Positions 16,073-24,997 of a stretch of DNA of 64,000 nucleotides are shown piece after piece. The stretch is from Enterococcus_K sp051713825 (GTDB lineage Bacteria > Bacillota > Bacilli > Lactobacillales > Enterococcaceae). The notes beneath the pieces are model-generated. The model was not told where the DNA came from and did no database searches. It saw only the letters and a program-made list of their open reading frames with translations. Numbering within the stretch: the first letter of the stretch is position 1; each line of letters starts with the position of its first letter. The stretch spans positions 3,844,001-3,908,000 of the forward strand of contig NZ_JBIOQR010000001.1 of the NCBI RefSeq assembly GCF_051713825.1, given 5' to 3'. The translations under genes were made by a program, and so were the position numbers.

Positions 16073-16694
16073 TCAAGATTCCTTCCCTCATATAGAATTT
16101 GTGCGTCGATAATTCCTCGATAAACAGACTATCATGCGACGCGATAATGAAGGTAACACCTTTTTTATTTAACTGCTGAACAAACACAATTAAATTTGCT
16201 AAACTTTCTTTATCCAAAGCATTGGTTGGTTCGTCCAAAATAATTAATGGGTGTGCACCCAACATCGCTTGTGCAATCCCCAATTTTTGTTTCATTCCCA
16301 AAGAAAAACTTTTTACTTTTTTGTCTTTCACATTTGCTAGATCCACTCTTTTTAATAACTCAATAATATCGACTGGTTCAATCCCTTCCTGCAATAACGC
16401 CAGTAGTTCAAGATTCTTAAAGGCACTAAGGTTTGTTATAATACTAGGGTTTTCAATTAAAACACCTGCTTTTATCGGATAGGTTTCGCTTAGTAGAACT
16501 TCTTTTTCATCTACAAAAATCGTTCCTTCTACCTTGATTAAACCTAATATCGCCTTTAACAAGACTGTCTTACCCGACCCATTTATTCCTTCCAATGTCG
16601 CAATCTCCCCACGATTAATCGAAAGAGAAACATCATTTAAGATGGTTTGATTTTTAATCTTTTTTGTTACATTCTTTACCTCAATAAAATGCAT
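16062..16694 (-). CDS. ABC transporter ATP-binding protein (cassette gene 5)
   Basis: About 210 residues: a single nucleotide-binding domain with Walker A EGINGSGKT, signature FSLGMKQKL and Walker B PLIILDEPTNALD, then the switch His in IIASHDS. The GMKQKL form of the signature is typical of ABC-2-type exporters for peptides and antibiotics (bacitracin or lantibiotic immunity type). The start is uncertain: ATG 16694 follows GAGGG at a long spacing, while ATG 16712 directly abuts AGGA. It presumably powers the three membrane proteins encoded just upstream. Confidence 0.88.
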   Translation of the reverse strand: MHFIEVKNVTKKIKNQTILNDVSLSINRGEIATLEGINGSGKTVLLKAILGLIKVEGTIFVDEKEVLLSETYPIKAGVLIENPSIITNLSAFKNLELLALLQEGIEPVDIIELLKRVDLANVKDKKVKSFSLGMKQKLGIAQAMLGAHPLIILDEPTNALDKESLANLIVFVQQLNKKGVTFIIASHDSLFIEELSTHKFYMREGILSEE

Positions 16695-16715
16695 AATAAT
16701 CGCTGCCCTCATTTC

Positions 16716-17447
16716 CTAATAAAATTCTTTGTTCCGAAAGAAAAAATAATATAAAATCGTCACTAACATAATTAAACCAATCAGAAAACTTGTATATAGA
16801 CTTGTATTTTCTTGATATCTGGCCAACATCGTCATATTTAATGGATTTATTTGTAAAGAAAGATACGGCGTCAAGACTAATAAAAAGGTCGGAATAATTA
16901 AGCTCAATGCCTGACTAATCAATGAAAATAGTGCACTGATTAAAAGAAGTAAACTACTATTTAAAAACAGTTCAAAAAATAGTTTTTTTATAACCACACT
17001 ATTTTGAACACCTTCTACCAAATGAATGGTATTGTTCTCAGAAAAATGAAAAACCAATAACATGAGCACTCCTGTAGTCAAAACATAAGAAAGAGCTACA
17101 AAGAGGAGACAAACTAGATTAACAAGAAAAAAATGCAGCTTTGAAAATTGATAGCCTCTCAATAGAACCATTCGATTACGCCATAACTCAATGAGCGAAT
17201 TACCCACGATTACTATAGGGATGAATAAATAAATGAACCAGAGAACTGGTAAGCGAATAGGCACAGATTGACTCACTATCAGAGGTGTTCCTTGAAACAT
17301 CAAACGAAATATCGACAGCTTGGGATGATGACTGAATTGAACCCCTATAGTTATAATCGTTATAAACATCAATAGGAGCCAGCCTTTCATTCGTACATGT
17401 AGTAGCTGATAAAAATAATGTAGTTGGCTAATTAATAAGACTCTCAT
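16716..17447 (-). CDS. Membrane protein, ABC-2-type permease-like (cassette gene 4)
   Basis: 243 residues with about six hydrophobic segments and no recognised family signature. It overlaps the preceding gene by 4 bp (ATGA) and ends a few bases before the ATPase gene. Its size and topology are similar to the two other membrane proteins of the cassette, so the three are probably paralogous or co-assembling permease subunits. The low similarity to known permeases means substrate cannot be named. Confidence 0.75.
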   Translation of the reverse strand: MRVLLISQLHYFYQLLHVRMKGWLLLMFITIITIGVQFSHHPKLSIFRLMFQGTPLIVSQSVPIRLPVLWFIYLFIPIVIVGNSLIELWRNRMVLLRGYQFSKLHFFLVNLVCLLFVALSYVLTTGVLMLLVFHFSENNTIHLVEGVQNSVVIKKLFFELFLNSSLLLLISALFSLISQALSLIIPTFLLVLTPYLSLQINPLNMTMLARYQENTSLYTSFLIGLIMLVTILYYFFFRNKEFY

Positions 17448-18133
17448 AAGAACTCCTTATTTGAAATAATCATGTGTATTGATGAGACAAGGACAATACT
17501 TGCCGCTGATAAGAGAAGCATGTTCAAACAAGCACGGCTCTGATTTTCCATTAAAGAAAAAGAAAAAAACAGCGTAAAATAGTGCGTAACATTGAGATAA
17601 AACAGCCCTATAAGAAGAAAAATACTTGCTAGAAAACCAATCAATTGCTGTTTAAACAATAAAAATAAACACATGACTAGTAAAGAAAAAAAGACTGAAG
17701 TAATATACAGTTTGCAAAAACCTAAAACAAACAAACTAAGATTTCCATCCTGTGAAACGATCTCTCTATTTGAAGAAAATGTAAGTATTGGTATGATGAC
17801 GATTAACCAAGAGAGCAAAGAAAATGTACAAACAAAAAATAGATTGTATAACGTTTGATAAAACAAAAGCGTCTTTTTTTGAAAACAACAAATATAGGTT
17901 AAATTGACGTTATATAACAATAAAATACTCAACATTTGCAATGGAAAGACAGCCACCCCAAAGAGATAACGATTAAACACTCCGAAATACAAAGAAGAGA
18001 TATCTGCGTCACTTACGTTCACTAAAGGGAATACCGTTCCTGCAATCAGTAGCATAATCACCAATAGAAATAAAATCTTTTTCGTATGATAAAAAAACAA
18101 GGCATTAGATTGTTTTAAGACATTACCAAACAA
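17444..18133 (-). CDS. Membrane protein, ABC-2-type permease-like (cassette gene 3)
   Basis: 229 residues, six or so hydrophobic helices, phenylalanine- and leucine-rich, no family recognised. Its start lies within the end of the preceding membrane-protein gene (11-bp overlap) and its stop overlaps the next start (ATGA). Such tight packing indicates stoichiometric production with its neighbours. Confidence 0.75.
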   Translation of the reverse strand: MFGNVLKQSNALFFYHTKKILFLLVIMLLIAGTVFPLVNVSDADISSLYFGVFNRYLFGVAVFPLQMLSILLLYNVNLTYICCFQKKTLLFYQTLYNLFFVCTFSLLSWLIVIIPILTFSSNREIVSQDGNLSLFVLGFCKLYITSVFFSLLVMCLFLLFKQQLIGFLASIFLLIGLFYLNVTHYFTLFFSFSLMENQSRACLNMLLLSAASIVLVSSIHMIISNKEFL

Positions 18134-18914
18134 GTCGTTTCACCTCGAATGAAAAGTAAGTAGTATACAGAGCCAACAAAAGTGTCACAACTAAAGAAAC
18201 ACCTAACGATAGATTGGCACTTGTTGTTTCACGGAGAAAATCAACAGGGACCATACTTACTCCTCCAGGCAGCTTTATCAATGTATTCGCTACTAATAAA
18301 AATAATTGTAGACAAAAAGCAGAGGATAAAACAGCGTATTTATTTCTCAAGAACAAAGAATTAACTGCTGAAAAGCTTGCAAAAAGCCCTGCAAAAACTG
18401 AAGCAAAACAAATGGATAAAAAAGCATGGATAAATGGATGAGTGTAATATAGACCAACAAATAAGGTGTTTTTTTCAATAACTGAAATATTCGAATTCAA
18501 TAGGTTGTCTGGAATAGTCGCTGATAATAATAGAAAATAGAGAAGAAAATTTGTCACTAACAAGAGAAAAGTCAAGATAACTCCTGACAAAAAAGCAGTC
18601 AAAATGTAGCCTCTTAAAATAGTCTTTTTCGGTTTGTGAAGCATAACTTGTACCAAAAATCCTGAATTAATATCTTCTCTTAACAAGCTAGAAGAGGGGA
18701 TACTGGCCAGAAGAGGTAGCAGTACAAAAAAGAGAACCGGACTAAAATGAAAAGAGTCCGTCGATAACCACATCGTATAAGGAGAATCAAAAAATTTATT
18801 TTTTATTGTATTCGGAAACTGAGAATAAACTTGCATAAGAGATAACACAAACCCTACAGCTATGGCAAGTGTGAACATGTTTTTATTCATTCGTTTTAAG
18901 TAGTACGTATACAT
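18123..18914 (-). CDS. Membrane protein, ABC-2-type permease-like (cassette gene 2)
   Basis: 263 residues with a hydrophobic N-terminal helix, an extracellular loop with FDSPYTMWLSTDSFHFSP, and about five further helices. The SSLLREDINSGF stretch resembles the cytoplasmic loop of ABC-2 permeases. It follows the secreted-protein gene by about 55 bp and overlaps the next gene by 11 bp. Together with the following two membrane proteins and the ATPase it would form an exporter or immunity transporter. Confidence 0.75.
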   Translation of the reverse strand: MYTYYLKRMNKNMFTLAIAVGFVLSLMQVYSQFPNTIKNKFFDSPYTMWLSTDSFHFSPVLFFVLLPLLASIPSSSLLREDINSGFLVQVMLHKPKKTILRGYILTAFLSGVILTFLLLVTNFLLYFLLLSATIPDNLLNSNISVIEKNTLFVGLYYTHPFIHAFLSICFASVFAGLFASFSAVNSLFLRNKYAVLSSAFCLQLFLLVANTLIKLPGGVSMVPVDFLRETTSANLSLGVSLVVTLLLALYTTYFSFEVKRLVW

Positions 18915-18970
18915 GATGGAAGTCTCCTTTCTTAATCAAATTTTGACATTAGTGACAGGCTGTTTGTTGG

Positions 18971-19375
18971 CTACCTTACGCTATCTGGACTCCAAACTCC
19001 GTTAGCATATCCGTTATTCCATGATTTAGAATCAATTCTGACTGCTACGCCCGTTCCATGCTCTTCAACAGCCTCATTGTATAGGAAAGTTTTATCTCCT
19101 GCATAGCTCAAATAGCTATGTCCATTTGAAACATCTCGACCATCGTATAAAGCAGCCCAAATAGTAATATACACAACGTTAGTATTCTTAGTATAGTTAT
19201 AATAGGCGGTTCTATTCTCTTTTTCTCTAGCCGGAGTATGATCATATGGAGACGTAATCTTATATTTATTGGACCAGTCCGAATCGCTAGAATCAGCAAA
19301 AGCTGTAGCTGTGACCCCTATAAAAAAAACACTGAGACCTAACAAAAAAAATTTTTGACTTGCGTTCAATTTCAT
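18971..19375 (-). CDS. Small secreted protein, bacteriocin-like, family uncertain (cassette gene 1)
   Basis: 134 residues with a clear Sec signal peptide: basic start MKLNASQKFF, hydrophobic core, cleavage expected after TAFA (about 27). The mature part of about 107 residues is polar and aromatic-rich, with no cysteines. It has many Asn/Tyr/Ser, and the C-terminus reads NGYANGVWSPDSVR. The overall form recalls small secreted proteins such as lactococcin-972-like or DUF2712-type products that also sit beside ABC genes. I cannot assign it firmly to either. GGAGG lies 6 bases before the ATG, a strong site. It heads a six-gene operon with three permease-like proteins, an ATPase and an anchored protein. 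Confidence 0.75.
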   Translation of the reverse strand: MKLNASQKFFLLGLSVFFIGVTATAFADSSDSDWSNKYKITSPYDHTPAREKENRTAYYNYTKNTNVVYITIWAALYDGRDVSNGHSYLSYAGDKTFLYNEAVEEHGTGVAVRIDSKSWNNGYANGVWSPDSVR

Positions 19376-19434
19376 AATTTACCTCCAATTTCCCAAGTAA
19401 CCCTTCTACATTGGAGTATAGACCTATTCTTACA

Positions 19435-19462
19435 CATTACAATCTAAATGGAACAATTCAAC
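19435..19462 (-). promoter_or_regulatory. Candidate promoter of the cassette
   Basis: Minus strand TTGAAT, 16-bp spacer, TAATGT, about 65 bp before the secreted-protein start. The match is moderate. The remaining AT-rich stretch to 19690 shows no gene. Confidence 0.3.
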
Positions 19463-19690
19463 TACTTTCTGATAAAATACATATGTTATTGCCACTGTAT
19501 ATTAATAAATAAAAGTAAATTGACAAATTATTGTTACATCTAGAAAAAACACCGAAATATCAAAGAAGATAACGCTCACTTTTTGTCAATTATCAAAAAT
19601 CACACAGATAAAAATACTTGTATTTGAATATTTATCCACTATTTAGATATAGTAAAAGTGCTCTTCTCAACATACTTTCCTCATAAATTA

Positions 19691-19738
19691 GCCAAAAAAA
19701 GGCTGTAACATTAGTCAACTGACTTCTGTTACAGCCTC
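19691..19738 (-). terminator. Terminator of the ABC exporter operon
   Basis: Perfect 10-bp stem GGCTGTAACA/TGTTACAGCC followed on the minus strand by seven T. Confidence 0.85.
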
Positions 19739-19803
19739 TTGAAATAAAGATAGAAAATGAGCCATCAGAGAGTCCTCCGTGAGACTCAGATTCTCTCCAC
19801 TTT

Positions 19804-21573
19804 CTATACAAATACGAATTGGTTATAGTACAGTTCAGCATAGAAGCCCTCTTCTTTTAAGAGTTCATGATGACTGCCTTCTTCGATGACTTGACCATCG
19901 CGCAAGACCACAATTCGATCAGCGTTCAGGATTGTTTTTAATCGATGAGCGATTACGAAGCTTGTTCTCCCTTTAATGGCCTCATCCATCGCTTTCTGAA
20001 TTTTCGCTTCCGTTACGGTATCCACATTACTGGTCGCTTCATCAAGAATCAATAGTGATGGGTTAGTAATGATCGTTCGCGCAATACTAATTAATTGTTT
20101 TTGTCCGGTACTGAAGATATTATTTTCTTCCGTAATCTCCGTATTGTAGCCTTCTTCTAGCTCCATAATAAAATCATGAATATTCGCTTGTTTGGCTGCA
20201 TAGGTCACCTCTTCATCCGTCGCAGAAGGATTTCCAAAAACAATATTTTCTCGAATCGTGCCTGAGAATAACACAGAGTCCTGTAAAACGATCCCTACAT
20301 TCTCTCTCAGACTGGCTAAATCTAATTCACGAATATCTGTTCCATCAAACGTAACAGAGCCGCTATTCACATCATAGAACCGATTTAAGAGATTCATAAT
20401 TGTTGTTTTACCAGATCCAGTTGGTCCAACAAGAGCCACCATTTCTCCTTTATCAACTTGAATAGAAACATCCTTTAAGATCAATTTCTCTTCATCGTAG
20501 CCGAAGTTTACATGGTTTAAAGCAACTGCCGCGTCCACTCCTGTAATTTTCTTGCCGTTGTCTGGTTTAACTTCTTCTGGCTCATCAAACATTTCATTTA
20601 ATCGACGTGCACCGGTAACCGCTAATTGAATCATGCTATAACCAGATGAAATCTGCATCAATGGTTGATAATATTGTTGCGAATATTGAACAAAAGTCAC
20701 TACTAAGCCTAGCGCAACTGAACGTTCTAAGTCACCATTCAAAGCTAACCAACCACCGAAGAAAATAACAATCGCTGTATTTACTAAGGACATTCCTTGC
20801 ATCATTGGAAATAAAAGACCTGAGTAAACTTGTCCTTTATAGGTTGCTTCGCGAACCTTTTGATTGTGTTCAACAAAGCCTTCAATGGTTTCTTCTTGAA
20901 GTCCGTTGGTAATGATGATCCGTTGCCCAGAGATTTTTTCATCCATATACCCATTCAACTTACCGACTTCATCTTGTTGCAGATCAACATATTTACGCGC
21001 TTTTTGAATAACAATGACTGCAATTAAAATAGCAATCGGTGTCGAAGCGACGGTTGCCCACGCAAGAGTCACGTTTTGACGGAACATCATGATGATAATT
21101 CCCACTAATAGGACGGCATTTGACATAAATTGAAGTAACGCTTGATTTAAGCTATTTTGAATGTTATCTAAGTCACTGGTAAAACGACTCAAGATTTCTC
21201 CATCTTGATGAGAATCAAAGAAACGAATCGTCAATTTTTCTAGTTTATTAAATAAACCGATTCTCATACGGTTTGTGGCTTTTCCCACGACTTGAGTAAA
21301 GAGAATACTGTAGATAAAGTTCGCTGCACTCGCCAATACATAAAACAAGACCAGTTTCCAAATCACATCAACGAACTTGCTTTTATCATCGACACCCTTC
21401 ATTAAATTACCAACATAATTCGCTAACTCTTGAAATGCTTCCCCAATATATTGTGGCGCTTTAACTTGAAGATACGTTGCCACAACAATCGTTACGAAGA
21501 TAATGAAGAATGAGAATTTATATCGTTTTAAATAATGATAAAAGAACTTACTCGCTTTAACTAAATCCGTCAT
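19804..21573 (-). CDS. ABC multidrug exporter half, catalytic subunit (LmrD/EfrB-like)
   Basis: 589-residue fused permease-ATPase: six transmembrane helices (about 1-320), then an ATPase domain with Walker A VGPTGSGKTT and Walker B SLLILDEATSNVD (catalytic Glu present). Its signature reads FSTGQKQ rather than SGGQ. The partner just upstream shows the complementary pattern, so the pair forms a heterodimer with one canonical and one degenerate ATP site. This is the hallmark of LmrCD, EfrAB, EfrCD and BmrCD drug exporters. The ATG follows the partner's stop directly (TAGATG), which implies coupled translation. Which enterococcal named pair this is cannot be fixed without alignment. Confidence 0.9.
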   Translation of the reverse strand: MTDLVKASKFFYHYLKRYKFSFFIIFVTIVVATYLQVKAPQYIGEAFQELANYVGNLMKGVDDKSKFVDVIWKLVLFYVLASAANFIYSILFTQVVGKATNRMRIGLFNKLEKLTIRFFDSHQDGEILSRFTSDLDNIQNSLNQALLQFMSNAVLLVGIIIMMFRQNVTLAWATVASTPIAILIAVIVIQKARKYVDLQQDEVGKLNGYMDEKISGQRIIITNGLQEETIEGFVEHNQKVREATYKGQVYSGLLFPMMQGMSLVNTAIVIFFGGWLALNGDLERSVALGLVVTFVQYSQQYYQPLMQISSGYSMIQLAVTGARRLNEMFDEPEEVKPDNGKKITGVDAAVALNHVNFGYDEEKLILKDVSIQVDKGEMVALVGPTGSGKTTIMNLLNRFYDVNSGSVTFDGTDIRELDLASLRENVGIVLQDSVLFSGTIRENIVFGNPSATDEEVTYAAKQANIHDFIMELEEGYNTEITEENNIFSTGQKQLISIARTIITNPSLLILDEATSNVDTVTEAKIQKAMDEAIKGRTSFVIAHRLKTILNADRIVVLRDGQVIEEGSHHELLKEEGFYAELYYNQFVFV

Positions 21574-23289
21574 CTACTCTTCCTCCGTTCCTTTTTGAGT
21601 TTCATAAATTTCTTGGTAAATCGCGTTGGAACGAACTAATTCCTCATGCGTTCCTTCGCCGACTAATTTTCCTTTATCTAATACCAAGATTCGATTGGCA
21701 CGCACGACTGATGAAATTTTTTGAGCAATGACAATCGTTGTCGTGTCTTTCAAGTCGTTATCAAGTGCTTCACGAACCAATTTTTCAGAACGGGCATCTA
21801 GCGCACTCGTACTATCATCTAAGATTAAGATGTTCGGTGAGCCAATCACCCCACGTGAAATCGATAGTCGTTGTTTTTGCCCACCAGAAAAGTTATTACT
21901 TCTTTCTGCGACTGGCGCCTCATAACGCTCAGCCAGTTTTTCAATAAATTCTTTTGCTTGGGCGATTTGTGTTGCTTGACTCATCTCTTCTTCTGTTGCA
22001 TCCTTTTTCCCTTGTCTAAGGTTCTGAGAGATGGTTCCAGAAAAGAGAATCGCTTTTTGCAATACGAAGGAAACAGTTTTGCGTAAGCTGTTTTCATTTA
22101 CCGTCTTGATGTCTTTTCCACCAATTTTAATCGTTCCTTCTGTTGGATCAAACAATCGAGGAATCAATTGCGCAAGTGTTGATTTACCGGCTCCTGTTGC
22201 ACCAACAATACCGACCATTTCACCCGTTTTAATGGCAAAATTAATATCCTTCAACGTATCCTGCTCATCTCCTGGATAGCGGAAAGAAACATGCTCAAAT
22301 GTCACACTTCCATCAAGTGTTTCTTCAGGAACATCTGGATAAGTAATATCTGGTTCAGTATTCAGAATTTCTTTGATACGCTGTAATGAGACTGCTGCAC
22401 GAGAAGTCATCATCATCATCATTCCACCGATAATAATTGCCATCATGATTTGCATCAAATAGTTCATAAATGAAGCAATACCACCAATCACGGTCGGATC
22501 GTCTTTGACAAGCGTACTAACGAAGAAAACGGACCCCACCACTGCCAAATTCGCAGCTAACATAAAGGATGGAATCATCACAGAGAATAGTGTTCCAACG
22601 ACAATATTATGTTTCGTCAAATCGTCACTAACCTTTGTAAAACGCGCCAATTCTGAATCTTCTTGAACAAAAGATTTCACTACTCGAATCCCTAGCAGAT
22701 TTTCTTTTGCCAAGCCATTTACTTTATCAATTAACTTTTGAATAATCATAAAATGTTTACCCATTTGCGTAAACGAAAGAGCCGTGATAATAACAACTGC
22801 AACGATTAATAAAATAATCACCCACCACAATTGAGGTAATGTATACATCGCTAAAACAAAGCTCCCAATAAACAAGATAGGAATTCGGAACAGCGATTGT
22901 AACGCAACCATAATCAGTGTTTGGACTTGTGTAATATCATTTGTAAGACGTACTACTAGATTTCCAGCTGAGAACGTTTCAATATTCCCAAAAGAAAAAG
23001 TTTGGATTTTGCGAAACGTTTCTTCACGAATATCCGCACTCACACCTTGTGCAACTCGCGCAGAAAAGATAGTATTAAGAATGCCTGCAAGGAGTCCCAA
23101 AACAGCCAAGCCAATCAGATAAATCCCCAATCCTAACATCTTATCATTATCGTCTTGCATGATGGCTTCTAGAACTTGTTGTAACAATTTAGGTTGCCAT
23201 AAAGAAGCAACCACCATGACAACCACTGAAAGTAGTGAAATTGTCACCGGTACACGATAGTTCTTTACGTGTTTTAAAATTAAATCCAT
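21574..23289 (-). CDS. ABC multidrug exporter half, degenerate-site subunit (LmrC/EfrA-like)
   Basis: 571 residues: six transmembrane helices (about 1-300) and an ATPase domain with Walker A VGATGAGKST, consensus signature NFSGGQKQR and Walker B NILILDDSTSALD. An Asp replaces the catalytic Glu there, as in the degenerate half of heterodimeric exporters. GGGGGA precedes the ATG. It is the first gene of the exporter operon and is transcribed away from a TetR regulator, the usual arrangement for drug-inducible efflux. It exports amphipathic drugs or dyes by family analogy. Confidence 0.9.
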   Translation of the reverse strand: MDLILKHVKNYRVPVTISLLSVVVMVVASLWQPKLLQQVLEAIMQDDNDKMLGLGIYLIGLAVLGLLAGILNTIFSARVAQGVSADIREETFRKIQTFSFGNIETFSAGNLVVRLTNDITQVQTLIMVALQSLFRIPILFIGSFVLAMYTLPQLWWVIILLIVAVVIITALSFTQMGKHFMIIQKLIDKVNGLAKENLLGIRVVKSFVQEDSELARFTKVSDDLTKHNIVVGTLFSVMIPSFMLAANLAVVGSVFFVSTLVKDDPTVIGGIASFMNYLMQIMMAIIIGGMMMMMTSRAAVSLQRIKEILNTEPDITYPDVPEETLDGSVTFEHVSFRYPGDEQDTLKDINFAIKTGEMVGIVGATGAGKSTLAQLIPRLFDPTEGTIKIGGKDIKTVNENSLRKTVSFVLQKAILFSGTISQNLRQGKKDATEEEMSQATQIAQAKEFIEKLAERYEAPVAERSNNFSGGQKQRLSISRGVIGSPNILILDDSTSALDARSEKLVREALDNDLKDTTTIVIAQKISSVVRANRILVLDKGKLVGEGTHEELVRSNAIYQEIYETQKGTEEE

Positions 23290-23374
23290 AGCTTTCCCCC
23301 GCTTTCATAAAAATTGACAGCATCTATTTAACACTGTAAAATAAAGCCGCATAATAATTTACCATGTTTCAAAA

Positions 23375-23391
23375 TTAATAGCAACTATTAA
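23375..23391. promoter_or_regulatory. Candidate TetR operator
   Basis: Perfect inverted repeat TTAATAG-CAA-CTATTAA in the 137-bp gap between the exporter operon and the divergent tetR-type gene. Position and symmetry suit a TetR dimer controlling both directions. A second weaker dyad, TATTT...AAATA, lies near 23325-23343. Confidence 0.5.
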
Positions 23392-23426
23392 ATTCAAAAT
23401 TCTATAAAAAGAAGGAATATTCACCC

Positions 23427-24095
23427 ATGGAAGCTAAATTATCAAAAGAAAAAATCATCTGTACTGCCTTTCAACTACTTGAGGAAAAACAAAACTTAAC
23501 TGCTCTCTCCATGCGCCACATCGCCTCAGCCCTTGATGTCAAAGCCCCCGCCCTCTATTGGTATTTTAAAAATAAACAAATGCTCCTCCAAGCAATGGCA
23601 GAAACGATGGAAACCAATCTTGTCATTCCTGAATCACAAGGCTCATGGAAAAAAGATATCCTCGCCTATATGGAAAGCTATTTTCATTTGTACAGTCAGT
23701 TTCCTTGTGGCATAGAGCTAGAGATTCACACCGTTCCTGCCTATCCTAGTCGCTTGGAACATATCGAAGCTATGATTCGCTTAATCCGATCAGGTGGAAT
23801 TCCTCTGACACAAAGTCATCTAGCTGTAAGCTCGTTTCATAATCTTTTGATTGGTTTTATGATGGATTATAAAGAAGAGGAACATTTACGAAAAGAAATC
23901 ATTAACGGTGATCAGTCCTTACTAGAAAATGTGCATTTTATGCGTAATTACGCCAAAACTCATCACTTAGTTAATATCATGCAAGGCATGCAAGAACGAA
24001 AAGAACGAAGCTTAAAGTGCGAGTTTTTGGAAAGCGTCTCGATTTACTTAGATGGACTAGATAGTCAGTTCAATGAGAACAAATCAAAGAACTAG
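23427..24095 (+). CDS. TetR-family transcriptional regulator
   Basis: 222 residues. The N-terminal TetR helix-turn-helix (about 8-55) ends in the typical ALYWYFKNKQMLLQAMAE. The C-terminal ligand domain resembles TetR_C-type domains. It is divergent from the ABC exporter operon with a shared 137-bp intergenic region containing a perfect dyad, so it most likely represses the exporter until a drug ligand binds. GAAGGAA precedes the ATG. Confidence 0.87.
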   Translation: MEAKLSKEKIICTAFQLLEEKQNLTALSMRHIASALDVKAPALYWYFKNKQMLLQAMAETMETNLVIPESQGSWKKDILAYMESYFHLYSQFPCGIELEIHTVPAYPSRLEHIEAMIRLIRSGGIPLTQSHLAVSSFHNLLIGFMMDYKEEEHLRKEIINGDQSLLENVHFMRNYAKTHHLVNIMQGMQERKERSLKCEFLESVSIYLDGLDSQFNENKSKN

Positions 24096-24162
24096 TACTG
24101 ACGACACAGCTTTTCCTATCGCCTATTTCTCGCATTCTATCCTCGCCTTGATAAAAGCTCAA

Positions 24163-24196
24163 AAAAAATAGGCCAGCATCCTGGCCTATTTTCTTT
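24163..24196. terminator. Bidirectional terminator
   Basis: Perfect 10-bp stem AATAGGCCAG/CTGGCCTATT with A-run on one side and T-run on the other. It lies between the convergent tetR-type and esterase genes and serves both. Confidence 0.9.
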
Positions 24197-24198
24197 GA

Positions 24199-24990
24199 TT
24201 ACCTCTGCTCCTCATGAAACCACTCTAATGCTCGTTGAATCCATTGATCCCAGAATTCCCACGTGTGATTCCCTGGCCCATGCTCGAAAGTCACAGGGAG
24301 ATTATTTTCCTTCATTTTAGAAACCACTTCTTGATTCGCTAGATAAAGGAAGTCCTCTTCCCCACAAGCCAAATAAAAGCGTGGTGCTTCTTTTTTACTG
24401 GAAACAAGAGCATCAACTAAATATAAGGGGTCATTTTCTGAGCCCTCAACTTGGTCTAATGGGCCAAAAATGCCTTCCCAAAATGCCGCTTTTCGGACGT
24501 TTAATAAAGCGTCCATATTGCCGCCAATTGCTACTGCACCCGATAAAGAAGCGACAGCCGCAAAAGCTTCTGGTTTCTTTAAGCCTAGTTTTAAGGCACC
24601 ATAACCGCCCATAGATAGCCCCGCTGCAAATGTTTTCTCACGTTTGGTAGTTAATTGAGGAAACAGCTCGTGACAGATTTCAGGTAACTCCTCTGCAATA
24701 AAATCCCAATAGTTCATATCATAGGTTGTATTGGTGTACCAGCCTAAATCTGTTGAAGGGATAATAACGGCCATTTGATACTGCGTAACATACCTTTCAA
24801 TCGATGTTCTACGCGACCAAACACTCTGATTGCCGCCCATACCATGTAAAAGATACAGTACAGGAACATCAGAAGCTGCCTGCTGTGTACTTTCTCCAAT
24901 GACCTTTTCTGTTTTCTGTGGAAGAATAACCTCAATATTGACTTCCATTTCAAGGACATTTGAGTAAATGTTTGCCTGGATAAATGCCAT
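24199..24990 (-). CDS. Alpha/beta-hydrolase esterase (EstA / S-formylglutathione-hydrolase-like)
   Basis: 263-residue cytoplasmic esterase. Catalytic triad candidates: Ser in GLSMGGYGALK, Asp in CGEEDFLYL, His in GPGNHTWEFW. Oxyanion region YLLHGMGGNQSVW. This matches the tributyrin esterase family of lactic acid bacteria, which hydrolyse short-chain esters. Only 7 bp separate it from the upstream MFS exporter gene, so the two form an operon. A link between the esterase and the exported compound is possible but unproven. Confidence 0.87.
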   Translation of the reverse strand: MAFIQANIYSNVLEMEVNIEVILPQKTEKVIGESTQQAASDVPVLYLLHGMGGNQSVWSRRTSIERYVTQYQMAVIIPSTDLGWYTNTTYDMNYWDFIAEELPEICHELFPQLTTKREKTFAAGLSMGGYGALKLGLKKPEAFAAVASLSGAVAIGGNMDALLNVRKAAFWEGIFGPLDQVEGSENDPLYLVDALVSSKKEAPRFYLACGEEDFLYLANQEVVSKMKENNLPVTFEHGPGNHTWEFWDQWIQRALEWFHEEQR

Positions 24991-24997
24991 GATTTGC

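Noticed and set aside
18971..19375. Firm assignment of the secreted protein as lactococcin 972
   Set aside because: The size class and ABC neighbours fit, but the glycine/tryptophan pattern of lactococcin 972 is not convincingly present and the usual large bacteriocin-associated membrane protein is missing.
19632..19841. 69-codon minus-strand frame at the end of the ABC exporter
   Set aside because: Overlaps the exporter 3' end and contains its terminator hairpin.
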